A stretch of DNA of 64,000 bases from Mucilaginibacter sp. KACC 22063 (GTDB taxonomy: Bacteria; Bacteroidota; Bacteroidia; Sphingobacteriales; Sphingobacteriaceae), in assembly GCF_028736115.1 (NCBI RefSeq), contig NZ_CP117877.1, positions 620,001 through 684,000 of the forward strand. The letters are read 5' to 3'. The notes beneath the pieces are model-generated. The model saw nothing but the letters and a program-made list of their open reading frames with translations, ran no database searches and was not told the DNA's origin. The position numbers were made by a program, and so were the translations under genes. Below are positions 34,979-42,523 of this stretch, one piece after another (the stretch's first letter is position 1; each line of letters opens with the position of its first letter).

Positions 34979-35698
34979 ATGAGTGCATACAGGCAAAACC
35001 CATTAGCCAACATTCCGCCGGTAGTTAAAAACCTGCTGATCTTAAATGTCATTTGCTTTTTACCATACATCGTATTCAGCGAAGATTTTTATGATAAAAA
35101 TTTCATCCAGAACCTGGGCGTGTTTTATTTTAACTCGCCGCTGTTTAAACCCTGGCAGTTGGTCACCTACATGTTTTTCCATGGCGGTTGGGCACATATC
35201 ATATTTAATATGTTTGCGCTGTATTCATTTGGCATGGTGATAGAATATGCGCTGGGCTCTAAGAAATTCTTTCAGTTTTACTTTATCTGCGGCCTGGGCG
35301 CTATTGCCCTGCAAATGATCGTGCAGGCTTACGAGGTTTATGCATTAACAGGCCACATTATGCTCGACCTGCATAAAGACATCCCTGTGGATGCAGCAGG
35401 CATGAAAAAATTACAGGAGATTTATTTCGGGCCAATGGTGGGTGCCTCAGGTGCCATATTCGGCTTGCTGGTTGCCTTTGGAATGCTATTTCCTAATGCC
35501 GAACTGATGATACTTTTTATCCCGGTTCCGGTTAAAGCGAAATACATTATACCCGTATATATCGTTATTGAAATAGGCTTGGGCATCAGTCAGTTTACAG
35601 GCGATTCGGTAGCACATTTTGCACATTTAGGAGGGGCTATTATCGGCTTTATATTAATTAAGCTTTGGCGGGTGCAAAGGCCAAACAATTTTTTTTAA
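34979..35698 (+). CDS. Rhomboid family intramembrane serine protease
   Basis: 239-aa polytopic membrane protease. The catalytic Ser is in GASGAIFGLL (GxSG motif) and the His in HFAHLGGAI. The FFHGGWAHIIFNMFALYSFG loop/helix is the family's structural signature. About six helices are predicted. It follows mutL closely and is followed by a second rhomboid, so the mutL-rhomboid-rhomboid-EEP run is probably one transcription unit, as seen in other Sphingobacteriales. Confidence 0.92.
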   Translation: MSAYRQNPLANIPPVVKNLLILNVICFLPYIVFSEDFYDKNFIQNLGVFYFNSPLFKPWQLVTYMFFHGGWAHIIFNMFALYSFGMVIEYALGSKKFFQFYFICGLGAIALQMIVQAYEVYALTGHIMLDLHKDIPVDAAGMKKLQEIYFGPMVGASGAIFGLLVAFGMLFPNAELMILFIPVPVKAKYIIPVYIVIEIGLGISQFTGDSVAHFAHLGGAIIGFILIKLWRVQRPNNFF

Positions 35699-35751
35699 GA
35701 TATGTAAGTTATATACACAGTACCTACCGTATAAAGACATTTTAAAGGATC

Positions 35752-36648
35752 ATGAACACCACCTGGCAAAACATTAAATACAAGTTGCTGTACTCTGGCA
35801 GTAAACTTAATGTGCTAATAGCCATAAACGTTGCCGTATTTGTGCTGGTTTATGTGCCAGGCATTTTTGAGCAGTTGTTTGTAACCGGCCTTGGCCGCCC
35901 AAGCGTAATTGTAAGCTATGCACAGGAATATCTGGCCATGCCAGCATACCTGCCCAAATTAATCACACGTTTCTGGACGCCAATTACGTATATGTTTATG
36001 CACCAGGGTATATTTCACATCCTGTTCAATATGCTTTGGCTGTACTGGATGGGGCAATTGTTTGAAGAATACCTGGGTACCAAACGCACAGTTGGCTTAT
36101 ACATAATGGGTGGTTTGTTAGGGGCTTTATTGTTTGTAACGGCGTTTAACCTTGTTCCTGCTTTTTCACAATCAGAATTATTGCCATTGACAACCGTTGC
36201 AGGTGCATCGGCAAGTGTGATGGCTATAGTGATTGCCACCGCTACCCTGCTGCCTAACTATACCATATTCCTGATGTTTTTAGGCCCGGTAAAACTAAAG
36301 TGGGTAGCATTATTCTATGTACTGTTCGACTTTTTAAGCATTGCAGGCCCAAATGCCGGTGGCGAAATTGCACACCTTGGAGGCGCTTTAATGGGCTTTA
36401 TTTATGTGAAGCAGCTGCAACGCGGAAATTATCTCGGTGAAGGCTTTACAAATTTATTCAAACCTAATCCTAAAATTAAGGTGGTAAGCCATAATACAGG
36501 CTATCAACGCTCGGCCGGCAGAAACGCAAATAACTACCCTGCTCAAGAAGAGATAGACCGTATACTGGATAAAATATCACAGTCTGGTTATGACAGTTTG
36601 AATAAAAACGAAAAAGAGATCCTTTTCAGGGCAAGCAATAAAGATTAA
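35752..36648 (+). CDS. Rhomboid family protein with C-terminal DUF6576 tail
   Basis: 298-aa membrane protein, second of a tandem rhomboid pair. MHQGIFHILFNMLWLYWMGQ gives the rhomboid loop-helix signature, the nucleophile region reads GASASVMAIV (Ser kept, following Gly replaced by Ala), and EIAHLGGALMGF holds the His. A soluble tail (EEIDRILDKISQSGYDSLNK) is the DUF6576 extension seen on Bacteroidota rhomboids. The altered GxSG may change activity. Its stop codon is immediately followed by the ATG of the next gene. Confidence 0.9.
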   Translation: MNTTWQNIKYKLLYSGSKLNVLIAINVAVFVLVYVPGIFEQLFVTGLGRPSVIVSYAQEYLAMPAYLPKLITRFWTPITYMFMHQGIFHILFNMLWLYWMGQLFEEYLGTKRTVGLYIMGGLLGALLFVTAFNLVPAFSQSELLPLTTVAGASASVMAIVIATATLLPNYTIFLMFLGPVKLKWVALFYVLFDFLSIAGPNAGGEIAHLGGALMGFIYVKQLQRGNYLGEGFTNLFKPNPKIKVVSHNTGYQRSAGRNANNYPAQEEIDRILDKISQSGYDSLNKNEKEILFRASNKD

Positions 36649-37755
36649 ATGAAACCTAAAGAAGGCCCTGGCTTTTTCACTAAGATACTTTTATTCATTA
36701 ATTTTCTTTTGGTTGTGGCGCTGCTGTTAAGCTACCTGGCGCCGGTTACTAATCCTGTTAAAACATGGATCATCCCTTTCCTGGGATTGGGTTATCCGCC
36801 TTTATTATTAGCAAATCTCATCTTTATCGTGTTTTGGGCGATAAGCAGGCGTTGGTATGCACTATTATCGGTTGTGGCCATCTTAGTAGGTTTAAAACCT
36901 TTACAAAATACCATTGGCTTTAACGAGGCGCGGACCTATAAGCAAAAAATTTCGCCGCAGGCCATAAGGGTAATGACTTATAATGTGCATAATTTTAAGC
37001 GTTTCGGCGCCAGAAATGATGTATCAACCAAGCATGAAATTTTAGATATTATCAGCCAGTATCAACCAGATATTTTAGGTATACAGGAGTTTTATACCAA
37101 GTTCCGCGGCGAATATGCCATGCGCGATTCCATCAAATACTTTCTGCATGCCAACATGTATTTTGAGGCCGTAAACTACAATACGCCTTATGATGCCGCG
37201 GGCATGGCTATCTTCACTAAATACAAGATTATTAACCAGGGGCTGATCTGGCTTTCGGATCCCGGCAATGGCAACCAATGCCTCTTTACAGACCTTGTTA
37301 ACAAACGCGATACCTTCCGCTTTTACAGCATCCATTTAAAGTCTATTGGTTTTGACCAGGAAGACTACCAGTCGATGGACAACGTGCCTAAAGGCAAAAC
37401 AGATATGCACTCATACCGCCGTATAGCAGGTAAGCTTAAACAGGCCTTTATCAAGCGCAGCAAGCAAGTGGCTATTATAAAGGCACATGCCGCAAAATGC
37501 CCTTATCCATATATTATTTCAGGCGATTTTAACGATACCCCATCATCATACGCGGTACATACCATCGGCACCGGGATGAAAAATGCTTTTTTTGAAAAAG
37601 GCAGTGGCTTGGGAAAAACTTACAACGGCGATTTCCCAAATTATCAAATTGATTATATCTTCACAACCAAACAGTTTAGTGTGCGTAATTACCAGGTGAT
37701 TGAAAGAAAACTATCAGACCATTACCCCGTATACAGCGATTTGCTGTTGAAGTAA
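36649..37755 (+). CDS. Membrane-anchored endonuclease/exonuclease/phosphatase family protein
   Basis: 368-aa protein. Three N-terminal hydrophobic segments (about 10-90) are followed by an EEP-fold domain: VMTYNVHNFKRFG (Asn motif), ILGIQEF (catalytic Glu), YSIHLKS, SGDFNDTPSS (Asp/Asn) and the closing LSDHYPV (catalytic His). Such proteins cleave phosphodiester or phosphomonoester bonds; the substrate (nucleic acid, lipid or sugar phosphate) cannot be told. It starts on the base after the rhomboid stop, so expression is coupled to it. Confidence 0.9.
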   Translation: MKPKEGPGFFTKILLFINFLLVVALLLSYLAPVTNPVKTWIIPFLGLGYPPLLLANLIFIVFWAISRRWYALLSVVAILVGLKPLQNTIGFNEARTYKQKISPQAIRVMTYNVHNFKRFGARNDVSTKHEILDIISQYQPDILGIQEFYTKFRGEYAMRDSIKYFLHANMYFEAVNYNTPYDAAGMAIFTKYKIINQGLIWLSDPGNGNQCLFTDLVNKRDTFRFYSIHLKSIGFDQEDYQSMDNVPKGKTDMHSYRRIAGKLKQAFIKRSKQVAIIKAHAAKCPYPYIISGDFNDTPSSYAVHTIGTGMKNAFFEKGSGLGKTYNGDFPNYQIDYIFTTKQFSVRNYQVIERKLSDHYPVYSDLLLK

Positions 37756-37802
37756 TTTACACAGTAACGACGGCTGCAACAGTATCTCACACCGAAAAAT
37801 CG

Positions 37803-37810
37803 TAAGTTTG
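37803..37810 (+). promoter_or_regulatory. TAnnTTTG promoter element at the cysS start
   Basis: TAAGTTTG, an exact match to the Bacteroidota -7 element, ends five bases before the cysS ATG, so the transcript should have almost no 5' leader. Confidence 0.6.
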
Positions 37811-37815
37811 CCAAC

Positions 37816-39276
37816 ATGAAACAAAGTTTATTTGTTTACAATACTTTAACACGCCAAAAAGAAGAGTTTAAGCCGCTTAACGCCCCGCATGTGGGCATGT
37901 ATGTTTGCGGCCCTACTGTATACAGCGATGCACACATGGGCAATGCCCGTACTTATATATCTTTCGACCTTATTTTCCGTTACCTTTCACACTTGGGCTA
38001 TAAGGTGCGCTATGTGCGTAACATAACCGATGCCGGCCACCTGGAAAGTGATGCGGACGAGGGTGAGGACAAAATCTCTAAAAAGGCAAAGCTTGCCAAG
38101 CTGGAGCCTATGGAAATTGTGCAGAAATACACGGTAGGTTTTCACGAGGTAATGCAGGTTTTAAATATCCTGCCGCCAAGCATTGAGCCAACTGCTACAG
38201 GCCATATCATAGAGCAAATAGAACTGGTAAAATCAATAATTGCTGAGGGGTATGCTTATGAGGTTGATGGTTCCATTTATTTTGATGTTGAGAAATATAA
38301 TCAGAAGCACAACTATGGTGTATTAAGCGGCCGTAACCTTGACGACCTGCTGAATAACACCCGTACTTTGGGCGGGCAGGAAGACAAGCGCGGCAAACTC
38401 GACTTTGCGCTTTGGATAAAAGCCAAGCCTGAGCACCTGATGAAATGGACTTCTCCATGGAGCATAGGCTTCCCGGGCTGGCACCTGGAATGCTCTGCCA
38501 TGAGCCGTAAATATCTTGGCGACCAGTTTGATATTCATGGTGGAGGTATGGATTTAATACCTACGCACCACACCAACGAAATAGCACAAAACGAAGCTTG
38601 CTGCCATACTAACCCTGCGCGTTACTGGGTGCATACTAATATGCTTACCGTTAACGGCCAAAAAATGTCGAAGTCATTAGGTAATAGTTTTTTACCTCAT
38701 GAATTGTTTAGCGGCAACAATAAGATTCTGAATAAGGCTTACAGCCCTATGACAGTTCGTTTCTTTATGTTGCAGGCGCATTACCGCAGCACGCTTGATT
38801 TTAGCAATGAGGCAATGGAGGCATCAGAAAAAGGTTTCAAACGTTTAATGAATGCCTTTAACCTGCTTGATGGTTTAAAAGCCGGCAATAAAACTGAAGT
38901 TGAGATTGAGCCGATACGTAACCGTTGCTATGAAGCATTAAATGATGATTTTAACAGCCCTGTTCTGATTGCAGAATTATTTGAAGCTACCCGCATCATC
39001 AACTCGGTGCATGATGGTAAAATGGTAATCGACGAGAAGAATATTGCCGAACTGAAAGCTTTGATGAATGATTTCGTGATTGACATTCTCGGCCTAAAAA
39101 ATGAGCAAGCTGCCAATGATGAGCTGCCACGTGTTGTGGATTTTATTGTGAACCTGCGCAGTGAGGCTAAGGCTAACCGTGATTATGCAACGTCTGACAA
39201 AATCCGCGACGGACTGCAAAAAGTGGGCATACAGCTTAAGGACAGCAAAGAAGGGACGACCTGGACTAAAATATAG
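37816..39276 (+). CDS. cysS: Cysteine--tRNA ligase
   Basis: Charges tRNA-Cys. At 486 aa it has the usual class I layout: GPTVYSDAHMGNARTY (HIGH motif as HMGN) near residue 32, the zinc-site Cys/His cluster with WHLECSAMS, and KMSKSLGN near residue 280, followed by the DALR-type anticodon region. It is followed at 15 bp by a convergent AraC-type gene. Confidence 0.97.
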   Translation: MKQSLFVYNTLTRQKEEFKPLNAPHVGMYVCGPTVYSDAHMGNARTYISFDLIFRYLSHLGYKVRYVRNITDAGHLESDADEGEDKISKKAKLAKLEPMEIVQKYTVGFHEVMQVLNILPPSIEPTATGHIIEQIELVKSIIAEGYAYEVDGSIYFDVEKYNQKHNYGVLSGRNLDDLLNNTRTLGGQEDKRGKLDFALWIKAKPEHLMKWTSPWSIGFPGWHLECSAMSRKYLGDQFDIHGGGMDLIPTHHTNEIAQNEACCHTNPARYWVHTNMLTVNGQKMSKSLGNSFLPHELFSGNNKILNKAYSPMTVRFFMLQAHYRSTLDFSNEAMEASEKGFKRLMNAFNLLDGLKAGNKTEVEIEPIRNRCYEALNDDFNSPVLIAELFEATRIINSVHDGKMVIDEKNIAELKALMNDFVIDILGLKNEQAANDELPRVVDFIVNLRSEAKANRDYATSDKIRDGLQKVGIQLKDSKEGTTWTKI

Positions 39277-39290
39277 TTGTAAGCAATACC

Positions 39291-40205
39291 TCAATTAAAA
39301 GCTTTCCTGAATTCTAAAGGAGATTGATTGGTTTTTGCCTTAAACAGCTTATTAAAAGATTGCGAATGCTCAAAACCCAATTGGTACGCAACTTCGCTTA
39401 CGGTTAAGCTGGTAGTTGATAGTTTTTCTTTTGCCTTTTCAATCAGCTTTTCGTGTATGTGCTGCTGTGTGCTTAAGCCGGTAAGTGCTTTCAGCATGGC
39501 CCCAAGATAAGTTGGCGACATATTTAGCGCATCGGCTATATCCTGCACTGCCGGTAAACCGTCGGTGACCTGCTTTTCATTTGCAAAATAGTCGTCAAGC
39601 CATTGTTCAAGCTTATCTAATATCTGGTGATTAGCCGCCCGACGGGTAATAAACTGACGGTGATAAAAGCGTTCGGCATAATTGAGCATTACCTCTATCT
39701 GCGAAATAATGATATCCTGGCTAAACTTATCAACGTTAGAAGAATACTCCTGTTTAATCAGGCTTAAAAGCCCGTTAAGGATTCGCTCTTCCTTTTCGGA
39801 AAGAAAAAGCGCTTCATTTACGGCATAATCAAAAAACTCAAATTTCTTAATAGTTTTGGCCAATGCGGTGTTCCACAAAAAGTCAGGATGGATAAATAAT
39901 ACCCATCCTGTATGTGTTGCATCTTTGTCTGATTCTATACCAATAACTTGACCCGGGGCCGTAAAAAACATTACCCCTTCATCAAAGTCATATTGCTGCT
40001 GCCCGTACTTGTATTTTAGCCTGGTGCCCTGTTTTACAGAAATACTGTAAAAGTCGAGCACAGCCGTTTGCTTCACAGGTTCTTCGGGCAGTTTTACATC
40101 CTGTAGGTCAATCACACTGATGAGCGGATGCTGCGGCCTGGGCAAACCACGAAGCTCGTGCAATTGCGATATACTTTTAACTTTAAATGGCACAGATGCA
40201 GGCAT
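39291..40205 (-). CDS. AraC family transcriptional regulator
   Basis: 304-aa regulator with an N-terminal cupin-type sensor domain (YKYGQQQYDFDEGVMFFTAPGQVIGI) and a C-terminal double helix-turn-helix (about 205-300: DALNMSPTYLGAMLKALTGL; TTSLTVSEVAYQLGFEHSQS; FNKLFKAKTNQSPLEFRKAF). It lies only 8 bp after an NmrA-like oxidoreductase gene on the same strand and may control that gene. The inducer is unknown. Confidence 0.9.
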   Translation of the reverse strand: MPASVPFKVKSISQLHELRGLPRPQHPLISVIDLQDVKLPEEPVKQTAVLDFYSISVKQGTRLKYKYGQQQYDFDEGVMFFTAPGQVIGIESDKDATHTGWVLFIHPDFLWNTALAKTIKKFEFFDYAVNEALFLSEKEERILNGLLSLIKQEYSSNVDKFSQDIIISQIEVMLNYAERFYHRQFITRRAANHQILDKLEQWLDDYFANEKQVTDGLPAVQDIADALNMSPTYLGAMLKALTGLSTQQHIHEKLIEKAKEKLSTTSLTVSEVAYQLGFEHSQSFNKLFKAKTNQSPLEFRKAFN

Positions 40206-40213
40206 AATGCAAT

Positions 40214-41113
40214 TTACTGATTTTGTTGATAGGCCGCGGCAAAGTCTTTGGCAAAGTCGGTCAGTTTTACCTTACCCAATACTGGTTTATGCTGATAGAA
40301 GTCATCGTACAAAGTACCATCGCGTACGGGTATATTCATTTCAACATAACCCTTTGCAGTTTGTGGGGCCATGCCTGCTGCCAGTAAACCGTCCACCATT
40401 TGTTCGTCGCTGATCTCTACCCATTGTAAGTCAGGTTTACCGATGGCTTCGCCTAAAGTCCTGGCAATATCAGCTCCGGATATTTCGTCGCTGGCGATAT
40501 AACGGATGGTTCTACCCTCAAACGGCTTCTCTATTTCTTCGGCTATCACTGCTGCAATATCCAAAGGTGATACCCAAGGCGTTTTGCGGGTAAGGCTGTT
40601 ATTAGAGAAGATAGCGCCTTGTTGCTTAATCATCGGGATGAACTGGTACAGCACATAATAAAACCCAACCGGTCGCATAAATTTAATAGAAACATCTTCA
40701 GGTAATTCCCTCAATATGTTCTCCACATTGTAATGGAACCGCAACAGGCCTGGGCCTTTGTCTGCACCGATACTGCTCAGGTGGACGATCTTTTTCACTC
40801 CAGAACGCTCAATGGCTTCTTTGTAGTTTCTGCCGATTTGCGTGGTCGCCTCAATAACATCAAGCGAATGATCAAAAAAAGCATCGCTTTTTAATGTTTC
40901 CATCACATAGACAATGTCGGCACCTGTAAAGGTTTGCGCCAGGAAATCTGCGTCCTCCATAGTGCCGATGGCTGCCCTTGCGCCTAATGCTTCAATAGCG
41001 GCCTTACGATCATTACTGCTGCTGATTACGGTTACCTGGTGCCCTTTTTGGATAAGCTCGGTGGTTAGCGGTTTGCTGATATTGCCCAATGAGCCGGTTA
41101 CTACTATTTTCAT
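40214..41113 (-). CDS. NmrA-like/SDR-type NAD(P)-binding protein
   Basis: 299-aa atypical short-chain dehydrogenase. The Rossmann motif VVTGSLGNISKPLT is at the N-terminus, SSIGADKGPGLLRFHYNVEN contains the region that in active SDRs has Tyr-x-x-x-Lys, and TPWVSPLDIAAVIAEE is typical of NmrA/quinone-oxidoreductase-like members. No classical YxxxK is seen, so it may be a sensor or a non-classical reductase. ATG 41111-41113 is preferred over the upstream in-frame start because it directly begins the Rossmann strand. Confidence 0.85.
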   Translation of the reverse strand: MKIVVTGSLGNISKPLTTELIQKGHQVTVISSSNDRKAAIEALGARAAIGTMEDADFLAQTFTGADIVYVMETLKSDAFFDHSLDVIEATTQIGRNYKEAIERSGVKKIVHLSSIGADKGPGLLRFHYNVENILRELPEDVSIKFMRPVGFYYVLYQFIPMIKQQGAIFSNNSLTRKTPWVSPLDIAAVIAEEIEKPFEGRTIRYIASDEISGADIARTLGEAIGKPDLQWVEISDEQMVDGLLAAGMAPQTAKGYVEMNIPVRDGTLYDDFYQHKPVLGKVKLTDFAKDFAAAYQQNQ

Positions 41114-41201
41114 ATTGGTAATTTTTATCATACAAACGTAGCGCTTACCAATTGCCCACCTGTAGCCTAATCAATTGTTGTTGTAGCCGAATTTGGATAC
41201 T

Positions 41202-41615
41202 TTACTTAACAAATCTTTCAAATTTCTGAACAGCTGCTTCGGTAACAGGTGTAAAGAAATTTACAAGGTTTCCGTCCGGGTCGCGGAATAACAATGACCT
41301 GTTACCCCAAGGCATGGTTGTTGGCTGTTGTACAATGCTGGCAGCTATTACATCTTCCAATCTTTTGTATTCGCTATCTACATTTGCTACCAGAAATTCA
41401 ATGATAGCTGTGCGGTTTAAACCTGCTTCGGCAACATGGCTGCCACCAAATAATTGAAGCGTTTTGGTACTGCCAATTGCCAGCGTTGCTGATGGCGTTT
41501 GTAATTCAGCAAAATCTTCGGTGTATCTTACCGCGGTTAAACCTGTTATTTGTTCATAAAACTTCAACAGCTTTTCTACATCAGCTGTAATAATCCTGAT
41601 TGATACGATGTTCAT
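41202..41615 (-). CDS. VOC family protein
   Basis: 137-aa glyoxalase-fold protein starting MNIVSIRIITADVEKLLKFY, with the second half RSLLFRDPDGNLVNFFTPV typical of the family. The substrate is unknown. The ATG at 41613-41615 is used; eight further in-frame codons upstream start with a fresh ATG that is less family-like. It begins 37 bp after the WYL regulator gene and is likely its cotranscribed target. Confidence 0.85.
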   Translation of the reverse strand: MNIVSIRIITADVEKLLKFYEQITGLTAVRYTEDFAELQTPSATLAIGSTKTLQLFGGSHVAEAGLNRTAIIEFLVANVDSEYKRLEDVIAASIVQQPTTMPWGNRSLLFRDPDGNLVNFFTPVTEAAVQKFERFVK

Positions 41616-41652
41616 CTTTGTCTTTTTAAATTGAGGCAAAGATGAAATAGGC

Positions 41653-42384
41653 TTATGACAAGGGTATGTCAGGGGTGGTAAAGTTTTTTTCTTTTTGAGC
41701 CAGATAATCTGCCAGGTTTAGTTGATGCGGTTTAAAATGCTCGTCGAGCACCAATAATTTCAAAATCTTATCCAGGCGAAACATCCTGAAATTCTGCCTT
41801 AACCTGCAATAGGCAATCAGCAGCCAATTCTCTTGCTGACTGTAGTATAAAGCAAAAGGCTCTACGCTTCGCAATGTTTCTTCGTTACTATGCTCAGCAT
41901 GATAGGTTATCTTCAACACCCTGAATGAGGTAAGCGCATTTTGAATCAGCGCTAATGAGCTGCTTGCATTATTGCCGGCTATAGCCGGACTGATCGCAAT
42001 TCTGTTAGATAGCAGCTCCGCTTTCTCCTTAGCCGGGTATTGCATCACTGATTTCACCTTACTTACAGCCGCTGCGTATTCTTTACTTAATGACGAATCG
42101 GTACTCTTTAACAGTATTTGTTCGGCAGTTATTAAGGCATTTGCCTCGCCCTCGGTAAATGTTACCGGTGGCAGGCGGTAGCCATCCATCAGGCTGTAAC
42201 CTTTGCCTTCGTTAACAAAAATGGGGATGCCTGCCTGCTCCAATGCTTTTACATCCCGGTATATGGTTCTGATGCTTACATTGAATTTTACTGCCAGTTC
42301 CGAAGCTGTAATTAACCGCTTAGTTTGCAATTGGGTTACTATTGCAGTCAGCCGGGAAATTCGCTTTATGTCATTCTCTTTCAT
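41653..42384 (-). CDS. YafY/WYL-type transcriptional regulator
   Basis: 243-aa regulator. The N-terminal winged helix (RLTAIVTQLQTKRLITASEL, VSIRTIYRDVKALEQAGIPI) is of the HTH_11 type. The C-terminal half (YYSQQENWLLIAYCRLRQNFRMFRLDKI) is the WYL ligand-sensing domain. It lies just upstream of a VOC gene on the same strand, a common pair in Sphingobacteriaceae. Confidence 0.9.
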   Translation of the reverse strand: MKENDIKRISRLTAIVTQLQTKRLITASELAVKFNVSIRTIYRDVKALEQAGIPIFVNEGKGYSLMDGYRLPPVTFTEGEANALITAEQILLKSTDSSLSKEYAAAVSKVKSVMQYPAKEKAELLSNRIAISPAIAGNNASSSLALIQNALTSFRVLKITYHAEHSNEETLRSVEPFALYYSQQENWLLIAYCRLRQNFRMFRLDKILKLLVLDEHFKPHQLNLADYLAQKEKNFTTPDIPLS

Positions 42385-42499
42385 TCATAGCAGGGATTTA
42401 GCTGGCAAGTATAAATGTAATTAAGAAATTACAGATTTCACTCTTTGCACTATTCTGTGTAATTTAATACAAGCTTAACTTTAATGGCGATATAACCTG

Positions 42500-42507
42500 T
42501 AGTTTTG
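42500..42507 (+). promoter_or_regulatory. TAnnTTTG promoter element of the YncE/phosphatase gene
   Basis: TAGTTTTG matches the -7 element, 16 bases before the ATG at 42524. Confidence 0.5.
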
Positions 42508-42523
42508 CAAATTAATTGCGGCC

